From positions 1-10,585 of the forward strand of contig CABQMV010000072.1 of NCBI GenBank assembly GCA_902465325.1: a DNA stretch of 10,585 bases, written 5' to 3'. Positions 1 to 7,575 of the stretch are shown here, piece by piece (position 1 is the first letter of the stretch; each line of letters begins with the position of its first letter). The translations under genes and the position numbers were made by a program. Below the pieces are notes generated by a model. The model was not told the DNA's origin, made no database searches, and saw only the letters and a list, made by a program, of their open reading frames with translations. Source of the stretch: an uncultured Oscillospiraceae bacterium. GTDB taxonomy: Bacteria; Bacillota; Clostridia; UBA1212; SIG427.

Positions 1-116
1 ACGGTCTTTCGTGTCTCCTATCTTTATACCATTTCACTTATAGGAGGCGGCTTTTTCTGCAAAATATAGGCACTCTTTCGTAATCATACAATTGACGCCG
101 GTGTACGGCAGCCTTC
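1..116. other. Left-edge stretch downstream of the kinase gene, no gene recognised
   Basis: I see no convincing gene here. A short minus-strand frame starts with an ATG near position 82 and stops after 17 codons, with no Shine-Dalgarno sequence. The reverse complement of 15-19 reads AGGAG, but no start codon lies at a usable distance inside the window. No strong hairpin followed by a T-run is visible, so the end of the kinase transcript is not defined here. Confidence 0.4.
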
Positions 117-1322
117 TTACCCTTTTATAATCAGAGCCATAAACTGCAGCGGCTCATTGCCGGGGTTTCTCATGCTGTGTCCGCAGCCGTCCCTGCACAC
201 AAACGCATCTCCGGGCCTTGCAGGTACCTCTGTGCCATTATCATTATAGAAGCCTTGGCCGGAAAGAATATAGTAGGTTTCAGATTCTCCGTGATGCTCA
301 TGATAGCCCAGTACACTGCCGGGCTCCATGGTCATATGGCCGTACAGCCGACACTTGCCGTTTAGATCCTCTTCGTCCAGTATAAAATCCTGATAAATTT
401 TCCCAATACCGCCCATGGCGTTTTCTACGATGCGGCGCTTTCTCTCCATAAGGAGCTTTCGCTCCTCATAGTCCGGTATCGCCCCTTTCTGAGAAGCTAC
501 GAAGTCTCCCAGAATGTTGCCTGTACGGCCGGCTGTCGGGATGCTGCCGCCTTTCAGATAGGATACAATAAAACCGCTGCTGAAGGCATCTCCTGAGCCC
601 ACCGTATCGACTGCTTTGGATACGCAGTAATTCATATAGTAGGAATCTTCTCGAGTATATACCCGGGCGCCGTCAGGGCCTTTGGTAATCAAAATGGTAT
701 GTAGCTTGGAGAAGGTGTCGTACAGATTTTTGACTACAGAGGTCTCGTTTTCTGTAGCGAAAAACATTTTGCCTACCAGAGCCAGCTCGTCGTCGTTTAT
801 TTTTAAAATGTTGGCATAGCCAAGGGACTTTTTGATAATTTCTTCATTGTAGAAGGGCTTTCTCAGGTTAATATCAAAGAATACGTCCTTGAATTGACAG
901 TTATCCAGGATTCTATAGAGGGAGCCTCTGCTGACCTCCCCCTTCTGGGCGACTGTTCCAAAATAAAACAAGTCAAACTTCTTCTGGTTAATGGCAGAAA
1001 TGTTTTCCTCTGTGGCTTCGATAAAGTCATATGCGGTATCCGGTGTGATGGTAAAGGTGGGGATTGCCCGTTCATCCAGCGTTACCATGGCTGTCCCGGT
1101 AGGGTGTTCCCTGTCGATCTGTACAAATTCAGTGCAGACGCCATGTCCCTTTACCTTATTTACTGCGTTGCTTCCCAGTCTGTCATCTCCCAATCTGGAA
1201 TAAATGTAGGATTCCGCTCCCAGCTTATGGATGTGAGCGGCTACGTTATAAGATGCACCGCCTATATATTCTTGATCTGGGAAGACATCCCAAAGTATTT
1301 CTCCAAAACATAAAACTGCCAT
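117..1322 (-). CDS. PfkB-family carbohydrate kinase fused to a C-terminal cupin domain
   Basis: A 401-aa cytoplasmic protein with two domains. Residues 1-290 form a ribokinase/PfkB fold, expected to phosphorylate a sugar with ATP; a fructokinase-like role is most likely. The first PfkB signature, GGASYNVAAHIHKLG, is at 21-35. The second, DTVGSGDAFSSGF, is at 239-251 and contains the catalytic base Asp245. Residues 310-401 form a small cupin barrel. Its first metal motif has His341, His343 and Glu348, and its second, PGD...HSMRN, has His382, so all four usual metal ligands are present. A stand-alone fructokinase ends near residue 310, so the cupin is an extra module. It could be a sugar sensor or an isomerase-like domain; the sequence does not decide. 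The start is supported by GGAGG seven bases upstream. The gene lies 21 bp after the small gene at 1344-1757 and probably shares its promoter. Substrate is unknown. Confidence 0.93.
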   Translation of the reverse strand: MAVLCFGEILWDVFPDQEYIGGASYNVAAHIHKLGAESYIYSRLGDDRLGSNAVNKVKGHGVCTEFVQIDREHPTGTAMVTLDERAIPTFTITPDTAYDFIEATEENISAINQKKFDLFYFGTVAQKGEVSRGSLYRILDNCQFKDVFFDINLRKPFYNEEIIKKSLGYANILKINDDELALVGKMFFATENETSVVKNLYDTFSKLHTILITKGPDGARVYTREDSYYMNYCVSKAVDTVGSGDAFSSGFIVSYLKGGSIPTAGRTGNILGDFVASQKGAIPDYEERKLLMERKRRIVENAMGGIGKIYQDFILDEEDLNGKCRLYGHMTMEPGSVLGYHEHHGESETYYILSGQGFYNDNGTEVPARPGDAFVCRDGCGHSMRNPGNEPLQFMALIIKG

Positions 1323-1343
1323 GAAAGCACCTCCAAAAATATT

Positions 1344-1757
1344 TTACTGTATTTTATCACAGATTGCTTGGTCTAGCCAGTGCCTGAGCGCCTGAAAGCG
1401 TTTTGTTGTAAAATTCTTTTCTAACAGAACCGCGATATCCTGGGAATTCAGCATATTATTATATTCCCGGATTATGAGGAGCTGATTTCCTTCTGTAATT
1501 CCTGCCAGGGCGTATGCAGTTAACTTCTTTTGCAGTCTGTCTAAATATTCGGTGCTGTCCAGACCGCAGTACTCTATATATGCAGTTTTACCGGAGAGAG
1601 GATTTATTATAGTAAAATCAGGATAGTATTTTGCATTTTTTATAGTTAATGTTTTTTCATAAAAATAAGGGATTTTATAGGCTGCCAGTGTATTGGCCAA
1701 TATGACTTCTGCTCGGGAACGCATACGTTCTCCTTTTGAGGATATATGAACCCGCAT
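1344..1757 (-). CDS. Small PD-(D/E)XK-superfamily-like protein, probably N-terminally shortened
   Basis: A 137-aa protein resembling the nuclease-like domain common in Firmicutes, recalled as RSKSEV-IA-L, then YEK-L, then YPDFT, then a WEH-G motif. Here the matching parts are RSRAEVILANTLA (13-25), YFYEKTL (31-37), YYPDFTI (44-50) and IEYCGL (61-66). The candidate active-site acids are Glu17, Asp47 and Glu62. The lysine of a classical (D/E)XK motif is replaced by Cys64, so catalysis is doubtful. The start is uncertain. ATG at 1757 keeps the family-like SSKGERMRS segment but has a poor, too-close AGGGAA. ATG at 1724 has an ideal AAAGGAG but begins inside the conserved region. The frame stays open upstream to about 1833 and encodes family-like residues (ENDYYREMR) with no start codon, which suggests loss of the original 5' end. 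It sits 21 bp before the kinase-cupin gene. No function can be assigned beyond possible nucleic acid binding. Confidence 0.7.
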   Translation of the reverse strand: MRVHISSKGERMRSRAEVILANTLAAYKIPYFYEKTLTIKNAKYYPDFTIINPLSGKTAYIEYCGLDSTEYLDRLQKKLTAYALAGITEGNQLLIIREYNNMLNSQDIAVLLEKNFTTKRFQALRHWLDQAICDKIQ

Positions 1758-1834
1758 TTCCCTGTAGTAATCATTTTCACTTTGCTGTGAGGGAAATGTT
1801 TTATTAGTCCAGAAATTGGAATTTATCTGTTGTT

Positions 1835-1863
1835 ATTATACACCATTTCTACAATTATTTCAA
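1835..1863 (-). promoter_or_regulatory. Sigma-A promoter of the nuclease-like/kinase-cupin operon
   Basis: On the minus strand, TTGAAA (1858-1863) is followed by a 17-bp spacer and a perfect TATAAT (1835-1840). Transcription would start near 1828, giving a leader of about 70 nt to ATG 1757 or about 100 nt to ATG 1724. The -35 box ends four bases from the first hairpin of the adjacent array. Confidence 0.8.
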
Positions 1864-1866
1864 TGC

Positions 1867-2010
1867 TATATCGCTTGCGCGATATGATATACTTGCTTCG
1901 CAAGCATGATATAATATCCGTTCCTTCATATGCCGAAAGCATATATCACCCATCGCAGGTAGATATCATATCGAAGATATATCACCCGTTCCGGCAGGAA
2001 CGAATATCAT
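1867..2010. repeat. Array of five short hairpins linked by TGATATA/TATATCA spacers
   Basis: Five small perfect inverted repeats lie in a row: 1868-1885 (7-bp stem ATATCGC, loop TTGC), 1892-1904 (5-bp stem CTTGC, loop TTC), 1928-1944 (6-bp stem ATATGC, loop CGAAA), 1968-1980 (5-bp stem ATATC, loop GAA) and 1987-2002 (6-bp stem CGTTCC, loop GGCA). The stems differ in sequence, but the spacers share GATATA, TATATCACCC or GATATCAT words. The stretch 1951-1962 may be a sixth, degraded unit. Similar arrays occur between genes in gut clostridia, from memory; I cannot name a formally described family. Long open frames through it are artefacts of the repeats. Confidence 0.75.
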
Positions 2011-2055
2011 TGAAAAAACACACTTTTGTCCGGTAGACAAAAGTGTGTTTTTTCA
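2011..2055 (-). terminator. Strong intrinsic terminator of the tRNA operon
   Basis: A perfect 20-bp stem (2011-2030 with 2036-2055) closes a 5-nt loop. The stem begins with an A-run (2013-2018) and ends with a T-run (2048-2053), so it can terminate on both strands. On the minus strand it begins directly after the CCA end of tRNA-Glu. Confidence 0.93.
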
Positions 2056-2130
2056 TGGTGACCCCTACGGGAGTCGAACCCGTGTCGCCGCCGTGAAAGG
2101 GCGATGTCTTGACCACTTGACCAAGGGGCC
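2056..2130 (-). tRNA. tRNA-Glu (UUC)
   Basis: The reverse complement folds as a cloverleaf. The acceptor arm GGCCCCT pairs with AGGGGTC, the anticodon loop CTTTCAC carries TTC, and the T arm contains GGGTTCGACTCCC. The discriminator is A (2059), and CCA is encoded at 2056-2058. The mature body is 72 nt plus CCA, the usual size. It follows tRNA-Met after only 3 nt, and the two are probably cut from one transcript. Confidence 0.97.
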
Positions 2131-2133
2131 GTA

Positions 2134-2210
2134 TGGTAGCGGAGAGGGGATTTGAACCCTTGACCTACCGGGTATGAACCGGGTGCTCTGGCCAGCTGAG
2201 CTACTCCGCC
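2134..2210 (-). tRNA. tRNA-Met (CAU), elongator type
   Basis: The reverse complement gives a 74-nt cloverleaf plus encoded CCA (2134-2136). The acceptor GGCGGAG pairs with CTCCGCT, with a G-U at the first pair. The anticodon loop TTCATAC holds CAT, and the T loop is TTCAAAT. It has no C1-A72 mismatch, so it is not an initiator tRNA. A tRNA-Ile with lysidine at position 34 also carries a CAT gene anticodon, but the overall sequence matches elongator Met better. Confidence 0.93.
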
Positions 2211-2262
2211 ATACAGAAAATTCTACTTGCAAAATGCACACCCCGTTTAGGAGCGCTTTGCT

Positions 2263-2291
2263 ATTATACCAATAAGGAACAAGCCTGTCAA
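2263..2291 (-). promoter_or_regulatory. Perfect-consensus sigma-A promoter for the tRNA-Met/tRNA-Glu operon
   Basis: On the minus strand, TTGACA (2286-2291), a 17-bp spacer and TATAAT (2263-2268) match the consensus exactly. Start is expected near 2256, giving about 45 nt of 5' leader to be trimmed from tRNA-Met. This fits a highly expressed stable-RNA unit. Confidence 0.93.
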
Positions 2292-2310
2292 GCAGTATTT
2301 TCACCTTTAT

Positions 2311-2342
2311 TCCGGACATCTTATTAAGAAAAGATATCCGGA
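2311..2342 (-). terminator. Hairpin after the four-gene polysaccharide operon, probable terminator
   Basis: A 12-bp stem with one G-U pair (2311-2322 with 2331-2342) and an 8-nt loop begins about 10 bp after the stop of the DUF1846 gene. On the minus strand no clean U-run follows, so termination may be partial or the hairpin may protect the mRNA end. On the plus strand a T-rich stretch follows. It separates the operon from the tRNA promoter immediately downstream. Confidence 0.55.
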
Positions 2343-2351
2343 TATTTCATT

Positions 2352-3836
2352 TTATCCAAAATACAGTTCATCACCCGGGAACTCCGGCTCACAGGTTAGA
2401 TTAATTCCCAGATTCCGTACAAACTGTTCCTCAGCAGAGGTCAGCATACTGCTGGAATGAGCCTCACAGCCCTTCAGAGCATCCAGATAGGACAACGCCT
2501 TCTGGGCAAAGGGCGAGGTAGCCGCGCAGACGCTCAGCGCAATCAAAATTTCCTCCAGACTCAAAATAGGATTCTGAGAATGCGTTAAACTTCTCTTCAA
2601 AGAAATAATAGGCTCAATGACCACAGGGGACAGCAGCAGCAAGTCATCGGAAAATTCTGCCAGATGCTTTAAAGAATTGATCACCAGGCTAGAGGCCGCT
2701 GTCATCAGCATGGAGGTCTTTCCCGTCACCACAAAGCCGTCCGGCAATTCCATGGCAATACTGGAGAAGCCTGTATCCTCCGCCTTTTTTAGTGCAGCAG
2801 CAATGACCGGTCTGTCCTCCGCCTTCAAATCCAGCTGATTCATGATCAGCTCCGTGCGCTCAGCCGTCTCCTGGTCTCCCAGGCCCAACTTCCAATCGCA
2901 GCAGCACTTATAATAGCGCCGGATAATCTCCTGATTGGCGGCACTGCGCACCACCGCATCGTTCTCAATGGCATAGCCGGCCATATTGACTCCCATATCT
3001 GTGGGAGATTTGTATATATCCTTGCCATCCATAATTTTGTTCAGGATGGTCCGTACCACAGGAAATGCCTCTATATCCCGGTTGTAGTTAACCGTTGTAA
3101 CTCCATAGGCCTCCAAATGATAGGGATCTATCATATTGATATCCTTCAGGTCCGCCGTAGCCGCTTCATAAGCCAAATTGACTGGATGCTTCAGCGGAAT
3201 ATTCCAGATCGGAAATGTTTCAAACTTTGCATAGCCTGCATTCACCCCGCGCTTGTATTCATGGTAGAGCTGAGACAGACAGGTAGCCAATTTTCCGCTG
3301 CAGGGACCGGGGGCCGTTATTACAACCAAAGGCCGCTCTGTCACTACATAATCATTTTTCCCGTATCCCTCATCGCTGACAATTAATTCAATATTAGCCG
3401 GATATCCCGCAATGGGATAGTGAAGATAAGTCTTTACATCCCGCATCTCCAGCTTCTTCCGGAACAAATCCGCAGAGGCCTGTCCCTCATACTGAGTAAT
3501 CACCACGCTGTTAATCGTAAGGCCTCTTTCTCGGAGCTTGTCAATAAGGCGACAGCATTCCCGGTCGTAGGTAATGCCAATATCCGCCCTTACCTTATTT
3601 TTTTCAATATCCTTGGCGTTGATACACAGTATAATCTCCGCCATATCCTTAAACTCCTGGAGCAGCCGTATTTTTCCATTCAAGTCAAAGCCGGGCAGCA
3701 CTCTGGCCGCATGATGGTCGTCAAAAAGCTTCCCGCCAAATTCCAGATACAGCTTATTGCCGAACTGACCAATGCGCTTTTTAATCTGCTCTGTCTGCTT
3801 CTGAATATAGATTGTATTATTAAATCCTGTCTGCAT
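2352..3836 (-). CDS. DUF1846 / UPF0371 family protein
   Basis: A 494-aa soluble protein without signal peptide or membrane segment, full length for DUF1846 (UPF0371). Family-like segments in order are KLFDDHHAARVLPGF (about 36-50), a glycine-rich APGPCSGKLATCLSQLYHE (175-193), KSPTDMGVNMAGYAI (276-290) and LPDGFVVTGKTS (364-375). The APGP-SGK stretch resembles a phosphate-binding loop but does not fit strict Walker A spacing. As I recall the family it reads APGPGSGK, so Cys179 may be a substitution. The biochemical role of the family is not established, and I assign none. ATG at 3836 was chosen because GGGGAG lies nine bases upstream; an earlier ATG at 3866 would add ten non-family residues. 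The start lies inside the 3' end of the fucosidase gene (17-bp overlap), so translation is probably coupled. Last gene of the operon. Confidence 0.93.
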   Translation of the reverse strand: MQTGFNNTIYIQKQTEQIKKRIGQFGNKLYLEFGGKLFDDHHAARVLPGFDLNGKIRLLQEFKDMAEIILCINAKDIEKNKVRADIGITYDRECCRLIDKLRERGLTINSVVITQYEGQASADLFRKKLEMRDVKTYLHYPIAGYPANIELIVSDEGYGKNDYVVTERPLVVITAPGPCSGKLATCLSQLYHEYKRGVNAGYAKFETFPIWNIPLKHPVNLAYEAATADLKDINMIDPYHLEAYGVTTVNYNRDIEAFPVVRTILNKIMDGKDIYKSPTDMGVNMAGYAIENDAVVRSAANQEIIRRYYKCCCDWKLGLGDQETAERTELIMNQLDLKAEDRPVIAAALKKAEDTGFSSIAMELPDGFVVTGKTSMLMTAASSLVINSLKHLAEFSDDLLLLSPVVIEPIISLKRSLTHSQNPILSLEEILIALSVCAATSPFAQKALSYLDALKGCEAHSSSMLTSAEEQFVRNLGINLTCEPEFPGDELYFG

Positions 3837-6135
3837 TGATTTTTTCTCCCCTGTAATATACCTCAATATCTCCTGTATCTCCGCAAAGTCTGTAGTCCGT
3901 CAGCACGCCGTCCTTCCAGACAATGTCCACAATAATATTGCCTACTGCCAGCAGGCCCTTCACAGAGCCGCAGCGCCAAGCAGAAGGAAGAGCAGGCAGT
4001 AAAAAGATTTTACCGTCGTAGGACTGCATAAGCATCTCTGTTATCCCGCTGACAGCACCAAAGTTTCCGTCAATCTGGAAGGGAGGATGGGCATCAAAGA
4101 GGTTGGGATACGTCCCTCCTATATGAGAAGCATCATCCTTTTCCTCTACCGGATGCAGCTGCCGGTCCAGCAGCCGCAGGGCATGGTCGCCGTCCTTAAG
4201 CCGTGCCCATACGTTAATCTTCCATCCCAAAGACCATCCCGTCCCCTCGTCGCCCCGAAGCTCCAAAGATTTGATACAGGCCTCTGCCAGCTCAGGCGTT
4301 TCCTCCGGAGTAATCAGTCTGGCCGGATGCAGGCCATATAGGTGGGAAATATGCCGATGACAGGTCTCCAATTCGTTCATCACCCGGTACCACTCACACA
4401 GCCTGCCATCCGGCGCCGTTTGAAAAGGCAGCAGCTTTGGCAGAAGATCCTCTATTTCCCCAACCAGAGAAGCTTCCTCCTCAAATTTTTTGGCCAGCTT
4501 AATAAAATTACCGAACAAATCCTTTATAATGCTCATGACCATAGTAGTGGTCTGAGAAACGGCCAGCCTCTTGCCTTCAAATTCAAATACATTTTCCGGA
4601 GAGGTTGCCGGCGCCGCGATCAGCCATCCATCTGAATCCTCCACCAGCATATCCATGCAAAACAGCACAGCCTCCTTCATGACAGGCAGAGCCAGCTTCA
4701 GAGCAAAGTCTCTGTCCTGAGTGTACTCATAGTGTTCATATACATGACGGCACAGCCAGGCTCCCGACATATACCAGAAAGACCACTCTCCACTGGTAGG
4801 CACACAGTTATTCCCCACAGGTACGGTATTGCGCCACAAGTCCACATTGTGGTGGGCAGTAAAGCCTCTGGCATCATAATGGATTCGGGCAGTCTCTTTC
4901 CCTTTCTCCGATAAATCCTTTATCATACCAATTAAGGGAAGATTTAGCTCCGGCATGTTGCACATAAGCATAGGCCAATAATTCATCTCTGTATTAATAT
5001 TTGTCGTATAATTACAGCACCAGGGAGGACTGATCAGCGGATTCCATATTCCCTGCAGATTCATAGGCTGCGAGCCTTCCCGGGAAGCCGCAATGGCCAG
5101 ATACCGTCCAAAATTATAAAAAAGTGTATACAGTCCCGGGTCTGCCTGGCCCTCCTCTTTCTGTCTCAGCCGCTTCGGAGTAGGCAGCGCCTCTCGTCCG
5201 CTGCTACCTAAATCCAGCTGTACCCGGTCAAAATACTCCCGCACATCCTCTATGTGTTCTTTCTTCAGCGCTTCATAGCCCTGATGAAGAGCCGCCTCCA
5301 GATTGCGCAGACAGGCCTCCCGATACTCCCGTCCTTCTACTTGAGGCGCTTTATCATAGCCATTAAAGCCTGTTTCCACACTCAAATAAATATAGCTGCA
5401 CCTTGCCTTATGTACCTTTACAGACTGTCCGGAGGAGACCACTGTACCGTCCTCAGAGCAGACCGCTATGGCACAGCGAAAAGGCACGCCCTTTTTAGCT
5501 GGATCTTGTGAATACTCCAGCGGCAGCTTTTCAAAGGTAGGCTCTGTAGTGTGGCAGTCGGAGGGACATTCTCCATCCAGAATCAAATAGCCATCGCTGC
5601 TCCGTACCTGATTCTGCAGAGGACTGGATACCGTTACTGTAAAATCGGAAGCGTCTTCTGTCTCCACCTTAATTGCCAACACTTTAGAGGGAAATGATAA
5701 AAAATACTCTCTGCTTACTCCCTCAAAAGCAACTGTGGCCAGACTGTCCGCCAGGTTCAGCCGGCGCCTGTATCCCTTCCCCTCGGACAGCTGTCCCTGG
5801 GCAAAACAGATTTCCAGATCCCCCAGGGGCAGATACATATGCGTCCACGGACCTTGGCAATGTGTCTCTATAACCTCCTGGGCCTCCTGAAGTCTTCCCT
5901 CCAGGGCCAGCGCTCTGGCCTCTTTAAAATACCGGCTGCTGCCCTGAGCATTGTTGTCTCTGGGATATCCCGTCCATAGAGTATCATGGTTTAATTGAAT
6001 AACTTCTTTTTCTGTCCCACCGTATACCATGGCGCCAATATGGCCGTTTCCCAAAGGAAACGCCTCTGTCCAAACAGCAGCGGGCTCCTTAAAAAATACT
6101 TCGCAGGTGTCCTTATGCATCTTCCTCATGTTCAC
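3820..6135 (-). CDS. Glycoside hydrolase family 95 alpha-L-fucosidase, cytoplasmic
   Basis: A 771-aa GH95 enzyme, expected to cleave terminal alpha-1,2-linked L-fucose by inversion; some members act on L-galactose. The N-terminal region opens with the family signature PAAVWTEAFPLGNGHIGAM (18-36) and QLNHDTLWTG (47-56), then an (alpha/alpha)6 barrel and a C-terminal beta domain. Asn379 and Asn381 in TTNINTEMNYW, Glu514 in TSPENVF and Asp689 in FQIDGNFG match by motif and order the catalytic residues of Bifidobacterium bifidum AfcA (Asn421, Asn423, Glu566, Asp766). There is no signal peptide, so the substrate must be imported. The start is ambiguous: GTG at 6135, ATG at 6129 or ATG at 6120. The last has GAGG only three bases away, and none has an ideal ribosome-binding site. 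All three lie within the end of the sugar transferase gene (overlap 8-23 bp), so re-initiation is likely. It overlaps the DUF1846 gene by 17 bp. Confidence 0.95.
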   Translation of the reverse strand: MNMRKMHKDTCEVFFKEPAAVWTEAFPLGNGHIGAMVYGGTEKEVIQLNHDTLWTGYPRDNNAQGSSRYFKEARALALEGRLQEAQEVIETHCQGPWTHMYLPLGDLEICFAQGQLSEGKGYRRRLNLADSLATVAFEGVSREYFLSFPSKVLAIKVETEDASDFTVTVSSPLQNQVRSSDGYLILDGECPSDCHTTEPTFEKLPLEYSQDPAKKGVPFRCAIAVCSEDGTVVSSGQSVKVHKARCSYIYLSVETGFNGYDKAPQVEGREYREACLRNLEAALHQGYEALKKEHIEDVREYFDRVQLDLGSSGREALPTPKRLRQKEEGQADPGLYTLFYNFGRYLAIAASREGSQPMNLQGIWNPLISPPWCCNYTTNINTEMNYWPMLMCNMPELNLPLIGMIKDLSEKGKETARIHYDARGFTAHHNVDLWRNTVPVGNNCVPTSGEWSFWYMSGAWLCRHVYEHYEYTQDRDFALKLALPVMKEAVLFCMDMLVEDSDGWLIAAPATSPENVFEFEGKRLAVSQTTTMVMSIIKDLFGNFIKLAKKFEEEASLVGEIEDLLPKLLPFQTAPDGRLCEWYRVMNELETCHRHISHLYGLHPARLITPEETPELAEACIKSLELRGDEGTGWSLGWKINVWARLKDGDHALRLLDRQLHPVEEKDDASHIGGTYPNLFDAHPPFQIDGNFGAVSGITEMLMQSYDGKIFLLPALPSAWRCGSVKGLLAVGNIIVDIVWKDGVLTDYRLCGDTGDIEVYYRGEKINADRI

Positions 6136-7537
6136 TTTCTTTTTTGTTTTCGTCTACTATATGCGTCTGACCGCAGGAATTTGCATTAGGAATAGAATTG
6201 TCAGTAAAGCCCTCTGTGCTTTCTGATACAAATAGAATTTTAATTGTCATCAGGACCAGCTTAATGTCCAGCAAAAGAGAATATTTTGCAATATAAGTAA
6301 GGTCCAGCTTCAATTTGTCATAAGGGGTTGTATTGTATTTCCCCAGTACCTGGGCATACCCTGTCAGGCCAGCCTTTACCTTGGTCCTGTATCGGAATTC
6401 CGGCATTTCCTTCTCATACTCCGCCGTTATAGACGGACGCTCCGGACGGGGCCCTACAAAAGACATCTGTCCAAATAAAATATTAAAAAGCTGAGGAAGC
6501 TCGTCCATTCTGATTTTACGAATCACTCTGCCCACAGGGGTAATCCGGCTGTCTCCGGCCGCCGCAAGACGAGCCCTGCCGTCCTTCTCTGCATCTACAA
6601 TCATACTTCTGAATTTATAGACAAAAAAGGATTTGCCGTCCAGTGTCAGCCGCTCCTGCTTATAGATGACAGGACCACGGTCGTACAGCTTAATAGCAAG
6701 CGCAATCACCAGCATAAAAGGCGAAGCAACCAGTGTAATGGGAATTACCATAATCAAATCCATCAGACGCTTTAAAAAGCGCTGTCCAAAGTTCAGGCCC
6801 ATATTCCGGCTGAGCAGCAGTGGGGAGTCAAACAGATGGATCTCCTCCGAGCCTCTGATCAGGATATCCGATATTTTAGGAACCATATAGGTCCTTATGG
6901 ATTTTTCAAAACAGAATTTCAGCAGATCATTTCTCTGTTTACAGGGCACATCACAAATAATAACACCCTCGTAATCAGGAATCATTCCGCAGATCGCCTC
7001 AACGCCTTCCTCAATATTCACATAGCGTCGGATAGAATAGCGATCCTCCCGGGTCTGCATTTTTTCGGAAATGCTTTCTACCAGCTTGCTTCCGTATACC
7101 ATCAGCATATTATGCGGAGGGTATAGCCGGGAAAAAAGCTTAGCGTTCAGCCAAGCCCATATGACCATACAGAGAATATCTGCCGCAGTCATAATCAAGA
7201 AAGGCAATACATTCAGCATAACACGGGCAATCAGACTGACCTGGAAATACGTTACTGCATTTACAGCCAATATTGTCAGCAGCTGGGAATACACCGTATC
7301 CGCCATCTTCATATGGCCGATGCTAAATGCATTGTACACCCTGCTCACTACCAATATAAGCAGTACATAAATCAAAAATAATACCCAGTTTCCCCGTCGG
7401 TAATATCCCCAGGGAATTTCCCGGTTGTTATAGTAGAAAAGCCAGGTATAGGCAAAAATGCCGGTATATAAGGCAATCATTACCAGGGACGACAGATATA
7501 AAATGGTTTTTTTGTACTGTTCTTTACTTTTGCTCAT
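6113..7537 (-). CDS. Polyprenyl-phosphate sugar-1-phosphate transferase (exopolysaccharide initiation)
   Basis: A 474-aa membrane enzyme of the bacterial sugar transferase family (WbaP/CpsE type). It moves a sugar-1-phosphate from a UDP-sugar to undecaprenyl phosphate, the first step of exopolysaccharide or capsule repeat assembly. The N-terminal half has about four or five hydrophobic segments (about 11-35, 50-66, 82-105, 108-133), then a soluble linker domain (145-245). The catalytic half begins with a membrane helix (about 257-285) and contains YKQERLTLDGKSFFVYKFRS (292-311), RMDELPQLFNI (343-353), SFVGPRPERP (359-368) and KAGLTGYAQVLGKYN (388-402). The Asp-Glu pair at 345-346 is typical of the active site. 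ATG at 7537 was chosen because GGAG lies six bases upstream; the in-frame GTG at 7549 is part of that same ribosome-binding region. It follows the deacetylase stop by 38 bp. The sugar transferred cannot be read from sequence. Confidence 0.95.
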   Translation of the reverse strand: MSKSKEQYKKTILYLSSLVMIALYTGIFAYTWLFYYNNREIPWGYYRRGNWVLFLIYVLLILVVSRVYNAFSIGHMKMADTVYSQLLTILAVNAVTYFQVSLIARVMLNVLPFLIMTAADILCMVIWAWLNAKLFSRLYPPHNMLMVYGSKLVESISEKMQTREDRYSIRRYVNIEEGVEAICGMIPDYEGVIICDVPCKQRNDLLKFCFEKSIRTYMVPKISDILIRGSEEIHLFDSPLLLSRNMGLNFGQRFLKRLMDLIMVIPITLVASPFMLVIALAIKLYDRGPVIYKQERLTLDGKSFFVYKFRSMIVDAEKDGRARLAAAGDSRITPVGRVIRKIRMDELPQLFNILFGQMSFVGPRPERPSITAEYEKEMPEFRYRTKVKAGLTGYAQVLGKYNTTPYDKLKLDLTYIAKYSLLLDIKLVLMTIKILFVSESTEGFTDNSIPNANSCGQTHIVDENKKESEHEEDA

Positions 7538-7575
7538 AATTTGCTCCACTGTAATCTTTATCTTTTGTTAAAATG

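Noticed and set aside
1867..2010. CRISPR array
   Set aside because: The repeated elements are 13-18 nt hairpins of differing sequence with no constant direct repeat or regular 30-40 nt spacers, and no cas genes are present.
1830..2036. Plus-strand 68-codon frame through the hairpin array
   Set aside because: No ribosome-binding site; the codons are simply the TATATCA repeats and the tRNA terminator read through.
2065..2319. Minus-strand 84-codon frame over the tRNA genes
   Set aside because: It reads through both tRNA genes and their promoter and has no coding character.
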